From contig OZ176050.1 of NCBI GenBank assembly GCA_964247055.1, forward strand, positions 2,790,001 to 2,854,000: a stretch of DNA of 64,000 nucleotides, written 5' to 3'. Every line of letters begins with the position of its first letter. The stretch's first letter is position 1. Shown piece after piece: positions 1-11,609 of this stretch. The notes beneath the pieces were generated by a model. The model saw nothing but the letters and a program-made list of their open reading frames with translations. It made no database searches and was not told the origin of the DNA. Origin of the DNA: Paragordius varius. Its lineage: Eukaryota > Nematomorpha. Both the position numbers and the translations under genes were made by a program.

Positions 1-522
1 CCATTAGGTCGAAAGGTGGTTTAGTTTAAGATGTAACATTGAAAGTTAAAGTTATTTAAAAATTGCAAGTCATAAGACATGCATAATCTAATAAAAAAAC
101 CATTTTATAATAATCATTTGATTAAAACGTTCAAACATCAAATAACTTTGCCAACAATAATTATAATCACTTATGTTCGTGAAAGTAATTTACAATACGT
201 TATATTCAGAATTCATAAAATTGGGTTGATTAAATTTCGTATATATTAAATAATTACTGTAAAAAATTCAAAAAAAAACAATATACATTTTTAACCCTTG
301 ATAATATTTACATAATCTATATGATTATAATTGTTGTTACCAATTTACATCTCTATTTTTAATTTTGCGACCCAAGAAACAGGTTTAATTTAAATGTTTG
401 ATATGGTTGTCTTTTAAAAATGTGCCTGTATGATTTCAATACAAAAGTTCCAATTAATTAATTTATGTTTCCAACATATTTAAATATTTAAAACTGTATG
501 TAAAAATTTGCTTAAATCCTAC

Positions 523-3500
523 TTGCATTCTAGTCTTGACGACATCAATGGGAGTATTACCAAATACTGATGCGGCCCCAGCCACTGCACCGAAAATCCC
601 GGTTGCAATTTTATTTACGGGTTTTGAAGAATCGCCTCCGCGATACCTAAAATCAAAAAAAATATTATTTTTAGAGATTAAACAAAAACGAATTACTCAA
701 AATAAAAAAGTATAAATATGTAATATAATTAATTAATATTTGACAAAAAGGATACGATTTTGTGAGAAGATGCTTTTTTAGATTTAAATTAATGTATTTT
801 TCTTCGGGAAAAAATACCATATTAATTAAAATATGCATAAAATATGTCATATTATCAAAAGTCTAAATACGATAACGTGGTACATATTTGACACAGGTTA
901 CAAAAATCAAACCCGATAAACAATACAAAGGGTCTACGAAAATGATATTAGGGAGAATCAATTATAAAATTTACCGATACCGAAAGGTGAAATCTATAAT
1001 TTAAACAGAACCCTTAAATTCAAACCCAAGGATTGGAATGGGCTCAATCTCAGTCGGCCAAATGATATTTTCAATAAACTTCTACGTTCACCTATAGAGG
1101 TAATAACCAAATTATTCCAAAAAAAATTTAACCTTCTCTCCCTCAAGATGATTAAAATCTATACTTATTGCTATCTCCTAATGATTACAAAGCATACAAC
1201 TATATATCAAACTTTATTAAGTAAATGCATCAATGTCTTTCTTTAAAATTCGTTTAAATCGTATACAAGGTGTAATTAACCCTGAAATAGCCAATAAACA
1301 AGCGGGGAAAAGACGTAGAGATATTATCTGCAACATCCGTTTAATCGAAGAATCAAATCAGAAAAAATGATTTTTTGAAGGCGTTCGACAATATCAGTCA
1401 GATTTTGATCTGGAAAGATAATCAGATGCAAGTTTCGACACACATAAAATAAATCTTACAATGCCACGTTTCCAACTCTGCACGATATATCCGTGCACCA
1501 TAGCTCATAATTTCGGATACAAATGACGAAAGAGTGACGCTTCCAACAATTTTTAACGTGTCTTTAGAAAATATTGTACGAACCATAAACAAGAATTACG
1601 GTTTATTTGACAAGCCCCTTCACCAAGTAAATGATTAATTAATTTGGCTAATAGATCAAAAATACTCTAAAAGGATTTTATATACAAATGCGCAAATTTG
1701 TTTATCCATCAAAGAAAAAAATAATAATATACATTAATCCAATAATTTTACAACATCCATAGGCCAAATGACTGAGGTACTTCTTTAAAACATATGAAGT
1801 CTCGACAACTATTGTATTGTATATGTAGCTTAAGTCGTTGTTTAATTATATCTTTTTTTTGCGCAAGTGAGCGTCAATTTGATTTGTTTTAAGTAAGAAT
1901 TATAAGATTTCGTAATGAAAAATTTGTGTTTTAAGTTGAGTTTTGTGTCCAGAGCATTAAACAACGGCCGAACTTTCTATTTTCTTATACATTATTTGTC
2001 ATTATATGATATTCCGATTTGTGATCTAACGATGTGGCTAAAATACGATGCCTTTGTTTGAAGACATTGACCGGTTAGAGCCATTATAGGTTTTATTTTT
2101 TCAAGAATTACCGAGTTTTAATTGTTTCATCATGTTATATACAATGCTTTCCGCCAACACCAGAGTTTAATGCGATAATCAAACGTTCGCAGCTTTTTTA
2201 TGGTCCAGCTTGCCCTGGCGGGAAAATTAATAAATTTAATCTAATTTTAATTATTAGTTTAGTATCATGGGATTCATATTTAATGATATTTTTCTTATTT
2301 GTTTAACCAATCGCAATTAGTCTCTTGATATCTTAAGTACTAATATTATTGTTGTTGATGAAACTTCCAAGATCGGTTAGTTGTATCATTTGGTTCTAAA
2401 GAGTATTGACAGATATTGAAAGGGTGAATTGATGTGCATGATTTATATTTTTTTGAAATGGAAGGATAAGCCAAATTAGAGCATTCAAATAAATCTTTTA
2501 AATAGTTTAAGCCAGCAGATTTGTATCATCCGTATAGTGGAGGGATGCGATTGTGTGTCCAGCAATTTTATACCATAATTCTCTACATTGAATAGTGCAA
2601 GTGATACAACTGAAGTAATTTTTTCTAAATTTCAATAAGATTAAAAGAGCCGTAAACCACTAAGTGTAGATTTTATAAAGACTTTGTATTATATATAGTA
2701 TGTGAGTGGAATCTCCCATCTGATTACTTAATGCTTTACAGAGCATGACGTAGTTGATCGAACGCCTTCGAACAATTGATAAAGCATAATGGGTCATTTT
2801 TAAATGGTTTTGTTTTCTATTCCAGCGGTTACAAATTATATCCTTACATCCCGGAATTAATAATATTTAAGACACCAAGAGATGAAATGCGATAGGTAAA
2901 AAACAAATATGGCAAAATATCATAAGCTATGGAAGTAGCTATCAAATGAGATTCATAAATTCATTAATTTTCTCTGCAACGTTATATGGAAATGAAAGTT
3001 GGGCCATAGACAAACGTTTAATAACCGCTTTTAATGTATGCTTAAGGCCTTACAAATAACATGGAGTTACAAAATTAAATCCCCTTTGAAAAAATAAAAC
3101 CTAGAACTCTCAGTCAATGTCTCAAAATAAGGTACAATTTAGCCACACTGTTAGGCAGAAATTTTGGAATATCATATAATGACAGGCAAAGTAGAAGGGA
3201 AAGAAGGTTGCTGTAAAATGCACTGGAAGGAGAACCTTACATAATCTCCAAGGTTTATTTAAAAAAACCTTGTATTTCCAACAACAGATTTTCCGCATAT
3301 TTACCTATGAAAAAACTATAGACTGACAAAGATTTTAGCCACAATCATTTATTATCAGCCCCGTAACACATAAGCTTTTTGAGAAAAGTTAAACGTTGAA
3401 GGGAATAAATATCGATGGAATTTTTATAAAGGCAGAAAATTTTTCTACAAGCCGTAATCAATCCATTTTCGCTACATTTCATAAAAATGAATTTTATCCC

Positions 3501-4758
3501 AAAAAAGCAAACAAATATAAGTAGTGTGTTCTTTGTAAATTAAGTTTACGGATAATTGTTTAAAAAGATCGAGTTAAAATTATAACGACATAAAAAAGAT
3601 ACTTTGGCACTAAACTTCCAATTAAATAGTCATTTTTATAAAATTTATAATAAAGAACTAGAAAATAAAATTTAAACATAACAAAAAAAATTCTTTTTCG
3701 TTCGTACAAATGGACTAAATGTAGGAAATCAGATATAAAGTGTTTAAATCACATTAAAATTTTTTGGCATTTATTTAAAAAATAAAGTTAAAAATGCTTT
3801 AGATTACATTGGATTTTGTTTAAGATAACCTACCTTTTTTGAAGCCAAAAAATGTGGTATTTAAACGTTAATTGCCCATACAATATGTAAAAAGAAGAAA
3901 ATATTGAAATTCAAGTCCTTTAGTATGCTATTTTATTTAGCCAAAGGGTAAAATATTACAAAAATTTGCATATTGTTAGATATGTTACTATTTAAATTTT
4001 CTACATACAAATCCACATATATTAGTAAAAGATATTTAAATAAAAGGATACCAATCTTTAAGGGTTTCTACGACAAAAAATCGAATCGCTTGATTACTAC
4101 CCTGTTTGAGAATGGTGGCTGTAAGTCCCTGATATATTCCGCTGATTCCTTAAAAAAATATTTTGATTAAACAACTAAGTTTTATGAATGTTAATAGAGT
4201 AAATGTTGGTTAGAGTAAAAACCTTCGGCTTTTATAATTTGCCCGACACCATGGAAAAATCCTTTAAACTTTGGCCCACCCGGGTTTTGGATATCATCAA
4301 TAAATTTGACTTTAACCGTTTCCATAGGTGTGACGGCTAATATAGCCTCACTTACACCTGCTCCCAAACCACAAAAAAGTCGATTTCCTGGGGTTAAGTT
4401 ACCTGTTATTGGATCTTTAAACCGGTTTTTAAGTGCTTCAAAGGATCCAAATCTATAAATATTAAGTTAGACATACCTTACAGCAGATTTGGGTATTGAT
4501 CCATACAAAAGTACACTTAAACCCCTATAAAGCCCAAAAACACCATGCCCTTTAACAGTTTTTTGCACACAATCAACGATACCAGTGTAGCGTGGTTTAA
4601 GTGCTTTCTCGTCCAATTGTAATTGGGTTTTTACGTATTCGGTAGGAAAGGTTATGCATATTTCAATACCTCCAGTCAGCCCACCTAAAAATATATTGTA
4701 AAGAACCAGCAACAATTCCTTTAACCGTTTTTTGTGATGGAAGAAGATCTTTCGTCAT
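523..4758 (-). CDS. SLC25A1: Mitochondrial tricarboxylate (citrate) carrier, 3' end beyond the window
   Basis: Exchanges citrate/isocitrate for malate across the inner mitochondrial membrane. Exons on the minus strand: 4758-4707, 4684-4477, 4452-4223, 4148-4052, 646-523; all phases agree and give 237 residues. All three mitochondrial-carrier signatures PX(D/E)XX(K/R) are present: FPTEYVKTQ (repeat 1), TPMETVKVK (repeat 2) and TPIDVVKTR (repeat 3). [19 protein letters not shown] is close to the animal citrate carrier. The start ATG has an in-frame TAA five codons upstream, so the N-terminus is shorter than in vertebrates. The last ~60 residues must lie left of base 1, because nothing matching is in 1-522. 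Introns are 22 nt (4685-4706), 24 nt (4453-4476), 74 nt and 3405 nt. The large one holds a decayed LINE. Identification is firm; only the 3' end is missing. Confidence 0.93.
1225..3265 (+). mobile_element. Decayed LINE (reverse transcriptase remnants) in SLC25A1 intron 4
   Basis: Scattered reverse-transcriptase pieces can be read on the plus strand, antisense to the host gene. Around 1240-1365 the translation has [16 protein letters not shown] followed by a [11 protein letters not shown] stretch, like the segment before RT motif A. Around 1368-1400 another frame reads KAFDNIS, the usual motif A context. Around 2945-3060 the text [11 protein letters not shown] with a later LRPYK matches the LINE post-RT region (LYGCESW). 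Around 3180-3240 GKVEGKEG resembles the basic tail seen before GRPR. The pieces lie in different frames with many stops, so this is a fossil. Ends are not defined and the clade is uncertain. Bases 650-1220 and 3270-4050 of the intron show nothing else I recognise. Confidence 0.6.
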
Positions 4759-6808
4759 AACCACGATAATTTAAACAACACACGCGATTAACATATGCTT
4801 TTGCGAACCAAATTTATACATGTGTTTAGAAAAAATATGTGCATAAATGTGGGCTTTGGAATTTTATGCTAATCGGTTTGACCCTCAGTTTTACTCCATT
4901 TTATTAGGATTATAATCTTAGAACGGGGATAAATTTAGGAAAATGTTTGATTGATTCACAGTGTCGAAGGTGATTCAGCCTCATGTTTGGTTTGTCCATT
5001 ACGGTATGTTATAACATTTACAATTCATTCACTTTTGAACAACTCAAATTCCTTCAAACAATTTAAATTCACCCTAAAATATATAATGTGTTTTCGGGCT
5101 AATATAACTCATCATTCATATGCACATTTTTATGGATTTATTATTGTTTCAGCATTATATTAATTTTAAACAGAATTTCTTATTTTAAAATTATTAAAAA
5201 AATAAAAGTATCTTTTATTATTAAAAATGCATAATTTATTTAAGTGTGAATTTGAAGTAAATGGTATATATTGAGGTTTTATTAACAAAAATTTTGGAGG
5301 CAATTTTCGCAATAAATTTAGGCTTATGCGAACTCAAATTGGACTTTGATCCTATAAAATAAGCGTGGGCTCTTCAGATGGGTTATACCTGTGGGAAAAC
5401 GGGGTTTATGGCAGGAAAATACCTTAATAATATCCGGAAAACTCTTAGGTTGATTTGAATGAAGAGTAGTAATATTTAAATACGACAATGGTGATTGAAC
5501 TTTTTCTGAATTTTGTCTTAAGGCTACTTATAATACGGCTTTCAAATATATAATTTTTTTGTGAAAAACATGCAAGACGGCTAAATGTTATTAGACTGAG
5601 CAATTAGACCGTTTCCGTTTTTTTATAGATCTTACAACTGACTTTAATGCATTTCTATTATCACTTCATAACCCTTTTTTGCCCGTTGATATATTAATAT
5701 TTGATTATAAAATATTGTTCTCCTGTATTCTAGAGAAGTTTATATTTTTTACAGTTTTGCTAGATACTAAAATTAGGACAGCCCCAAAACATGAAAATTA
5801 CCATTTGATAAATATTAAGTTTTTGCTGTTAAAATTGTATCCAAAGGATAATTTGCATTTTCTAACCATATAAATTTATTATCGCGAAAAGATTTGAGAT
5901 TTGACATTTTTAAAAAAAAATGGAAACATGTCAAGCTAAAGAACGCATATATATAAATTCGGCCCCATACCTTAAAATTTTTTTAGATTTAAATTTTGAA
6001 TCTGGGATGCAAAACTTCTTTAAAAAGTCATGAAGTGTTAAAAGACCTATTTAAGAAAATATTAGTAGAAATAGCCGAGAATAGCGGAGTCATATTATAA
6101 TTCGACCCATAATACTTGATCACGGTATATGGAGTTGAAATTGGATTCATAATTTCCTGAAAGATTGTAGGCACACATAATTGTGGTGTTTATTCATTTA
6201 ATTTCCACTTATTTGCTTTTTTTCTAATCAGCCGTCAAATATTTTTAAAATATTATAAGTCTTTTTAGGAAAAAGGCCGCAAAAGTAAAATTGAAATATA
6301 CAGATGCACAAATTCGATGGGTGTAAAAAAATCTTGATGAAATATTTGCAGATAAATTCACAATGCCGCTATTTAGGAGTTTTTTGAGCAAAAGATGCTG
6401 ACAAAATCAAATCAAAAATTAATGTTATCATCTTCCTACGCGAGCTCACATAAATACATTGAAGAATACTTGTATTTACTTACTTAATAAATGAAGTTCT
6501 CTAGCTAAAATTAGAATATATATCAAAAACTCCGGGATAAGTTTTTGGCTAACTGATATTATCATTATTAGCAAGCCGGCGAGAATTTTCTCATGATATA
6601 CCCTCCTACTCCTTTTCAAAAATAAATTTGGTAACAAATATTTTAAGGTGTAACCTTATTATATAATTGATTAAAAATTTGAAAATATATTTTAAAAGCA
6701 AAGTTAAGAATTGGTTTTGATTACATCTGATTGGATTGTAATGTTAATAGGGTCAATTAGGTGCACAATTTCATATTAAATCCACCTGATACATAAGCGT
6801 GCTCGCAG
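4759..6808. other. Spacer between divergent SLC25A1 and SWIB genes
   Basis: AT-rich sequence between two head-to-head start codons. The only structure recognised is at about 5680-6020: the text around a TTGTTCTCCTGT motif, a following TTAGGACAG and a later ATTCGGCCCCATACCTTAAA matches both arms and flanks of the long-TIR element at 11298-15110. It is therefore an old relic of that family. No coding exon could be supported; the short open frames here lack family similarity. Confidence 0.5.
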
Positions 6809-7893
6809 ATGGATGAAATAAGGATCCATATAAAAAGTTAACATTTATTTCATTAAAATATATAGATATTCTACAAAACGGTGACTTAAATGATTTATCA
6901 GCCAAAAAAGTTCGTAAACAATTGGAGAAAATATATGAAAAGGATTTGACGGAACAGTATTTTTGTCCATTAAATGTTTAATAGAAAGCGTGAAATCGAT
7001 GCAATTATAATGGAAGAATTAGTATCTATGGGTGTTGGTGACGGAGAACTTAATGATAACTCAACTGTAATATTTTTTATCTATCAATTTTTTTAATAAA
7101 TATTTATTAGGCTCAATCATCTCATGCGAACGGATCTACCGCTTTAGAAGTTGATCCTATAAATAACAATAGCGTAATCTTTATTTATATATAATAATTT
7201 TACCAAGATAGAACAATCAATTTAACATTATATTTTATAAATTATAAATAATTATCACTTTTTACAATTCGATACTTTTCTTATTAAAAATCTTATGAAT
7301 TTTACCTTGATATATTTTTATATTTTAATAGTCATTTGAAGACGATCAAATTATTGATGACGAAACATTTGCGCGACAAGTTCAAGAGGAAGAAAATCTT
7401 TCGTGTTTAAGAACTCGTAATGCAAATAAAAAACAAGTTTTTACTTTAAATAACGTTTTTAATCAAAAATAAAATATTTTGGTGTTGTAATAGTGATATT
7501 TAATAATATTAAATAGTTTAAACAAAAACGCACAACCAATCAAAAATCAAACACATCCACCCAAAAAAGTATTGGTTCTTTTGCATTAATATCCTCTATA
7601 GAAACTAGTGTTTATTCCAGACCATGTCAACTATCTGAACCGTTAGCTGAACTCATGGGCTCTAATTTTGTAATTTTTACTACATTTTTTATTATTTAAC
7701 TTTTTTGAATTGGTTCATATATGTACCTTTATATAGATGCCACGCAAAGATGTAGTTAAAAGAATGTGGGAAATTATTAAAGAAAGAAATTTACAAGTTA
7801 ATTTTATGGGTTTATTTGAATATTAGGACCCCAAAAACAAACAATTTGCCATATGTGATGATCAACTATTCAAAATATTTAGTATCCTTTTTT

Positions 7894-7941
<48 letters not shown>

Positions 7942-8336
7942 ATATTTACCTAATGAATTTCTATTTTTTGACCTAACTATCATGACATAACACTTTAGTT
8001 ACCAATTTAAACGGCTATTATTAAGCTTTAAATACAATTATAAGTGTTTTTTTTTTAGTTGATTTAAAGTTAAATCTATTTTGTAAAAATTATGTATTGA
8101 TTTGTTAAATTATATTATATTTGATATTCTTTACAAAAAGTTATGCCGTGATTATTAGTATTATGTTGAAAATTGTAAATACATCATTGGGTTATTTTGC
8201 ACCATCTAACATATTTTGTTTTTAAAAAGTTTATTTTACTCTTTACATTATTTTTTGGCATTTAGAAAAGAGGAAAATTAAACCGTTTGGAATGATGAAA
8301 TATTTGTCCGAGCATATGATAGATGTTAAGAATTAA
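6809..8336 (+). CDS. DEK_C plus SWIB/MDM2 domain protein (UAF30/Spp27-like)
   Basis: Nine exons: 6809-6836, 6866-6956, 6985-7066, 7111-7173, 7332-7436, 7517-7669, 7737-7796, 7827-7881, 8266-8336. Phases agree throughout and give 235 residues. Residues ~1-57 form a DEK_C domain (DLNDLSAKKVRKQLEKIYEK, then QKREIDAIIMEEL). The middle is acidic, then Lys/Ser/Thr-rich. Residues ~130-235 form a SWIB domain (PCQLSEPLAELMG, RKDVVKRMWEIIKERNLQ, DPKNKQFAICDDQLFKIF, KKRKIKPFGMMKYL). This order is that of yeast UAF30 and fission yeast Spp27, linked to Pol I transcription and chromatin; nuclear action is inferred from the family. Introns are 29, 28, 44, 158, 80, 67, 30 and 384 nt. An AG sits directly before the ATG. 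Easily missed because no exon exceeds 153 bp. Confidence 0.88.
7896..7939. repeat. (TA)n microsatellite in SWIB intron 8
   Basis: Uninterrupted AT dinucleotide run of about 40 bases within the last intron. A shorter TA run lies at about 8380-8405, just after the stop codon. Confidence 0.9.
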
Positions 8337-8371
8337 TCTGTTTTCAATCACCTCTATATTCAATCAATAAT

Positions 8372-8408
<37 letters not shown>

Positions 8409-8793
8409 TACATAGTAAATAATAAAATTTGTTACGTAAATTTTATTTATATTTATAAAAACAATGTATTGGTTTATAGGTTAATTTTTTCAGTCACTCT
8501 TTAAAAACATTTAAATCTAGCCTATTAAAGACTTATAGATATCATATAGAACCTGTAAAAAAATATTTTCGGCACACAAATTTAATACATTTATGGATGT
8601 TTTCTATTAACATTTATTGGTCAGTTTGGTCTATATGCTTAAAACTAGAAATTAAAAATATCGTAATTACAATGTTTTAAGCTTTCCAATCTATAATATT
8701 TTATGGTGAAGCAAGTTAATTAAAAATTTGTTCATATCCATATAAAAAATATTCTCTAATTGAAAATTTTCTGCATATGCGAAAATTCAAGAA

Positions 8794-9498
8794 GTTGCAA
8801 TTAGGGTTGTGCTGACCAAGTCATGACCCGGTCAATTGACCGGGTGACCAGGTCAGTGACTATTTATTTTTTGACCATGGTCATTGAAAGAAACAGCTGT
8901 TTTTTGAAAAAATGCTAGTAATTATTTTTTGGAAGAGAAATAATAAGATTTTATTGTTTTTTTATATATATTTTTTTAAAAATAAAAATTAAATATTTAA
9001 ATATGCTTATTTAACAATTATTAATAATTTATAAACATGCATCCTAAAAACATAAGCATTTAAGCATATCCAGTTATTTCTAAAAACAAAACAATCAAGC
9101 ACTTTGCAAATGCAATTTTTCCATATATGTGAACCAATAAAACATAATATAATTGGATATTTTAATGATGAAAGAAAGTGTAAAAACTAGGTAAAATTTT
9201 ATTTATAATATCCAGTATAAGCTACGTATTTGAAGATTCAAAAGGCCCTAAACATGTGGCAAAATTTATCAACAATTTCTTGGTTAAATTCGATTGAAGA
9301 TTTGTAAATAATAATTATCAAAAAAATGTATAAAACAAACTTTCCAGAAAAAACATGACATTATTAGTGAAACGTAATGTATTCGAACATTATTTCGACA
9401 ATCCAATATCGCATGATACTAATTTTAAATAAAAAGTGGTCTGACTGGGTCTGACCGGACTTTTTTGATAAAGTAGTCAAAACAACCCTAGTTGCAAT
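8794..9498. mobile_element. Non-autonomous hAT-type element with perfect 8-bp target duplication
   Basis: The element body is 8802-9490 (689 bp), flanked by the identical octamer GTTGCAAT at 8794-8801 and 9491-9498. The termini are inverted: TAGGGTTGTGCTGAC at the left and TAGGGTTGTTTTGAC reading in from the right. Both sub-terminal regions are dense in GGTCA/TGACC motifs, and ACCCGGTCAATTGACCGGGT near the left end is a perfect 20-base palindrome. No transposase can be read inside. An 8-bp duplication with short TIRs is the hAT signature. Confidence 0.85.
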
Positions 9499-10300
9499 AT
9501 ATGAACGATTTTATTAATATCACAAAAAATTCTCCACAACTATACCTAATTGAATGTGATAATTTAAGCCTATAAGAAAGTCAACTCAAGTGTTTATATC
9601 CTCAAATTATAACTTTCGCAAGCTTGCGTCAGATTTAACTTTTTTTATAACCCCATACTTTAATTTCTTCACAGCTGCGCACCTTTTCTATATAGGATTT
9701 TAATTAAATATTTGTTACTTTAAAATAAAATATCTAATAATATATTCATCAATTTTGCGACAAATAATAATCAACATCCTTTTAAATTCAATTTATTATG
9801 TCACAGTGTGATTGAAAAATTAATTTTTATTTTATGAACCCAATTAAAAAATCAATGAGTGATTGGAAACGCGAGATTAGATTATTTTCGATACAAATAT
9901 GGAATGATTTATAAGAAATATATATTCACAATTGCAGTGTACCAGATTTCGTAAAACAGCTTTTCACGGGATCACTAATTTTAATCCCTAACTAACCGTT
10001 TAATATGGTTTTAATCCACAATGTCATAATATAAATAATCCAATAATTATATTTATTTCATTTTAACAACCTTTACAAAAAACAAATTTTACGATATAAA
10101 TGTAAGGCCTTTGATAGCCATTTGCTAAACTAATAAAAGTGATGACTTAACCATCATTTACATTGATATATATATTTTGTGAATGGTTTCATGAGAGTTA
10201 TTAAAATAATATCACTAGTTATTGTCAAATAATTTATATTCTTTGTACCTTGGTATATGGTTAAGTGACTTAATTAATGACATTGTTTTAAAATTCTGTA
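9499..10300. other. AT-rich spacer
   Basis: No gene, RNA gene or clear repeat is supported here. It leads into the degenerate satellite monomers that follow. Confidence 0.5.
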
Positions 10301-11297
10301 ATTATGATATTTAATTGATAATCGACCTGCTACCAATGCACTTGACCACCATTCTCAGCGCAAGGAGTGAAATTAAATGGTAGATTAGAAATGAAATGCA
10401 TGTTGTAATTAAAACATTATTAAGTGTATTATTAAATTTAACGATTTCGTACTGTAACTGTGTTGATTATCATCACTGTTTTGTTTAAGTAAAAACTCAA
10501 CTTTAACCCGATACTCTAAATCATCAATATCGGTACAAGGAGTAAAATTGGTTGATGAAAGATGAATGCATGTTATAACTCTAACTTTTTAGAGATATTA
10601 TCAAATTTAGTGGATTTGAACTGTAATTGGGTTGATTATTATTACTGTTTTGTTAAGGAATAATTCGATTTTCTACCAATACTTATGACCACCATCAATT
10701 TTTCGGTACAAGAAGTGATGAGTAATTGATTAATGATGAATGCATAAGTTAACTGTGACTTTATTAATAATCCATGACCTTATGAGGTAACCAGAGCATT
10801 TGAAATTTTAAAAAATGTATTTAAGGTATCAAATGATTTCTGCAGCCATCTAGGCGTATTATACATTTTTTTTAAAAAATATAATGTTGGGCAACCCCAC
10901 ATATCTATTGCAACAAACAAAAAATGTATATTATGGTTGGAATATGTAATAAAAGCTTTGATTACATTTAACAAAAACTTTATATACTTCTATTCAACTG
11001 TTTGCATCAATCGGGTTTCAATGTCCCAATTTTAAACACTAAAAGCCATAAAAAAGTTAAAAATCAGTAGTTTATTTACAAATTTGAGCTCTGGGATAAA
11101 AACTACCCTAATATCAATTAAGACAAAAAAATAAAAAGGAGAAGTGTTAAGGAATATTTTAAAATTATTAACAGTATTAAATGTCATTATTACTGTTTTG
11201 TTAAGAAAGAAATTGCCTTTTTACTGGTACTCTTGACAACAACAATTTCTCCGTACAATGAGCGAAATTGATGATTGATTAATACCTTAATTTTGGT
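10300..11297 (-). repeat. Degenerate monomers of the ~170-bp satellite, reverse orientation
   Basis: Read on the minus strand, this stretch matches the satellite at 60 kb in order along the monomer: AAGAGTATTGG, a GAGTTTTCTTC-like stretch, AACAAAACAGTAATAATAATC, ATTACAGT, GATAATATCTC, CATCTTTCATCAACCA and an ACTCCTTGTACCGA-like end. The plus-strand hallmark GTTGATTAT recurs at 10462 and 10631, a 169-base period equal to the live array. About two and a half monomers lie at 10300-10790. A non-matching insert follows (about 10790-11150), then another piece at about 11160-11290. Heavily diverged from the array and between themselves. Confidence 0.75.
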
Positions 11298-11609
11298 CGC
11301 GCTGACATTTTGGGGTTTTAAACATAGCCCATTCTTGTAACTACTTGAAAGTTATTTTAGTAAAAATTAAATTATCAACATTGTTCTCCTGTTTAATAGA
11401 GCTTATTTTTACACTTTTGTAACTTCTGAAGTTAGGACAGACAATATTAAAATAAACAGCTTATTTTAAAATCAAAAAAAAATTTTGGTAAAATGTTACC
11501 TAAAACTTTATTAGGGTTAATGATTTACTTCTAACCATAATATAAAATAATGGGGGCGAAAAAGATTAAGATGAGGACTTTTTTACAATTTTGCAATTTT
11601 CAAATATGA

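Noticed and set aside
1-522. Final exon of SLC25A1
   Set aside because: I looked on the minus strand for the expected C-terminal carrier text and found none, so it must lie beyond the left edge.
3973-4170. 65-codon plus-strand open frame
   Set aside because: It overlaps SLC25A1 exon 4 on the minus strand, which has clear carrier-family similarity.
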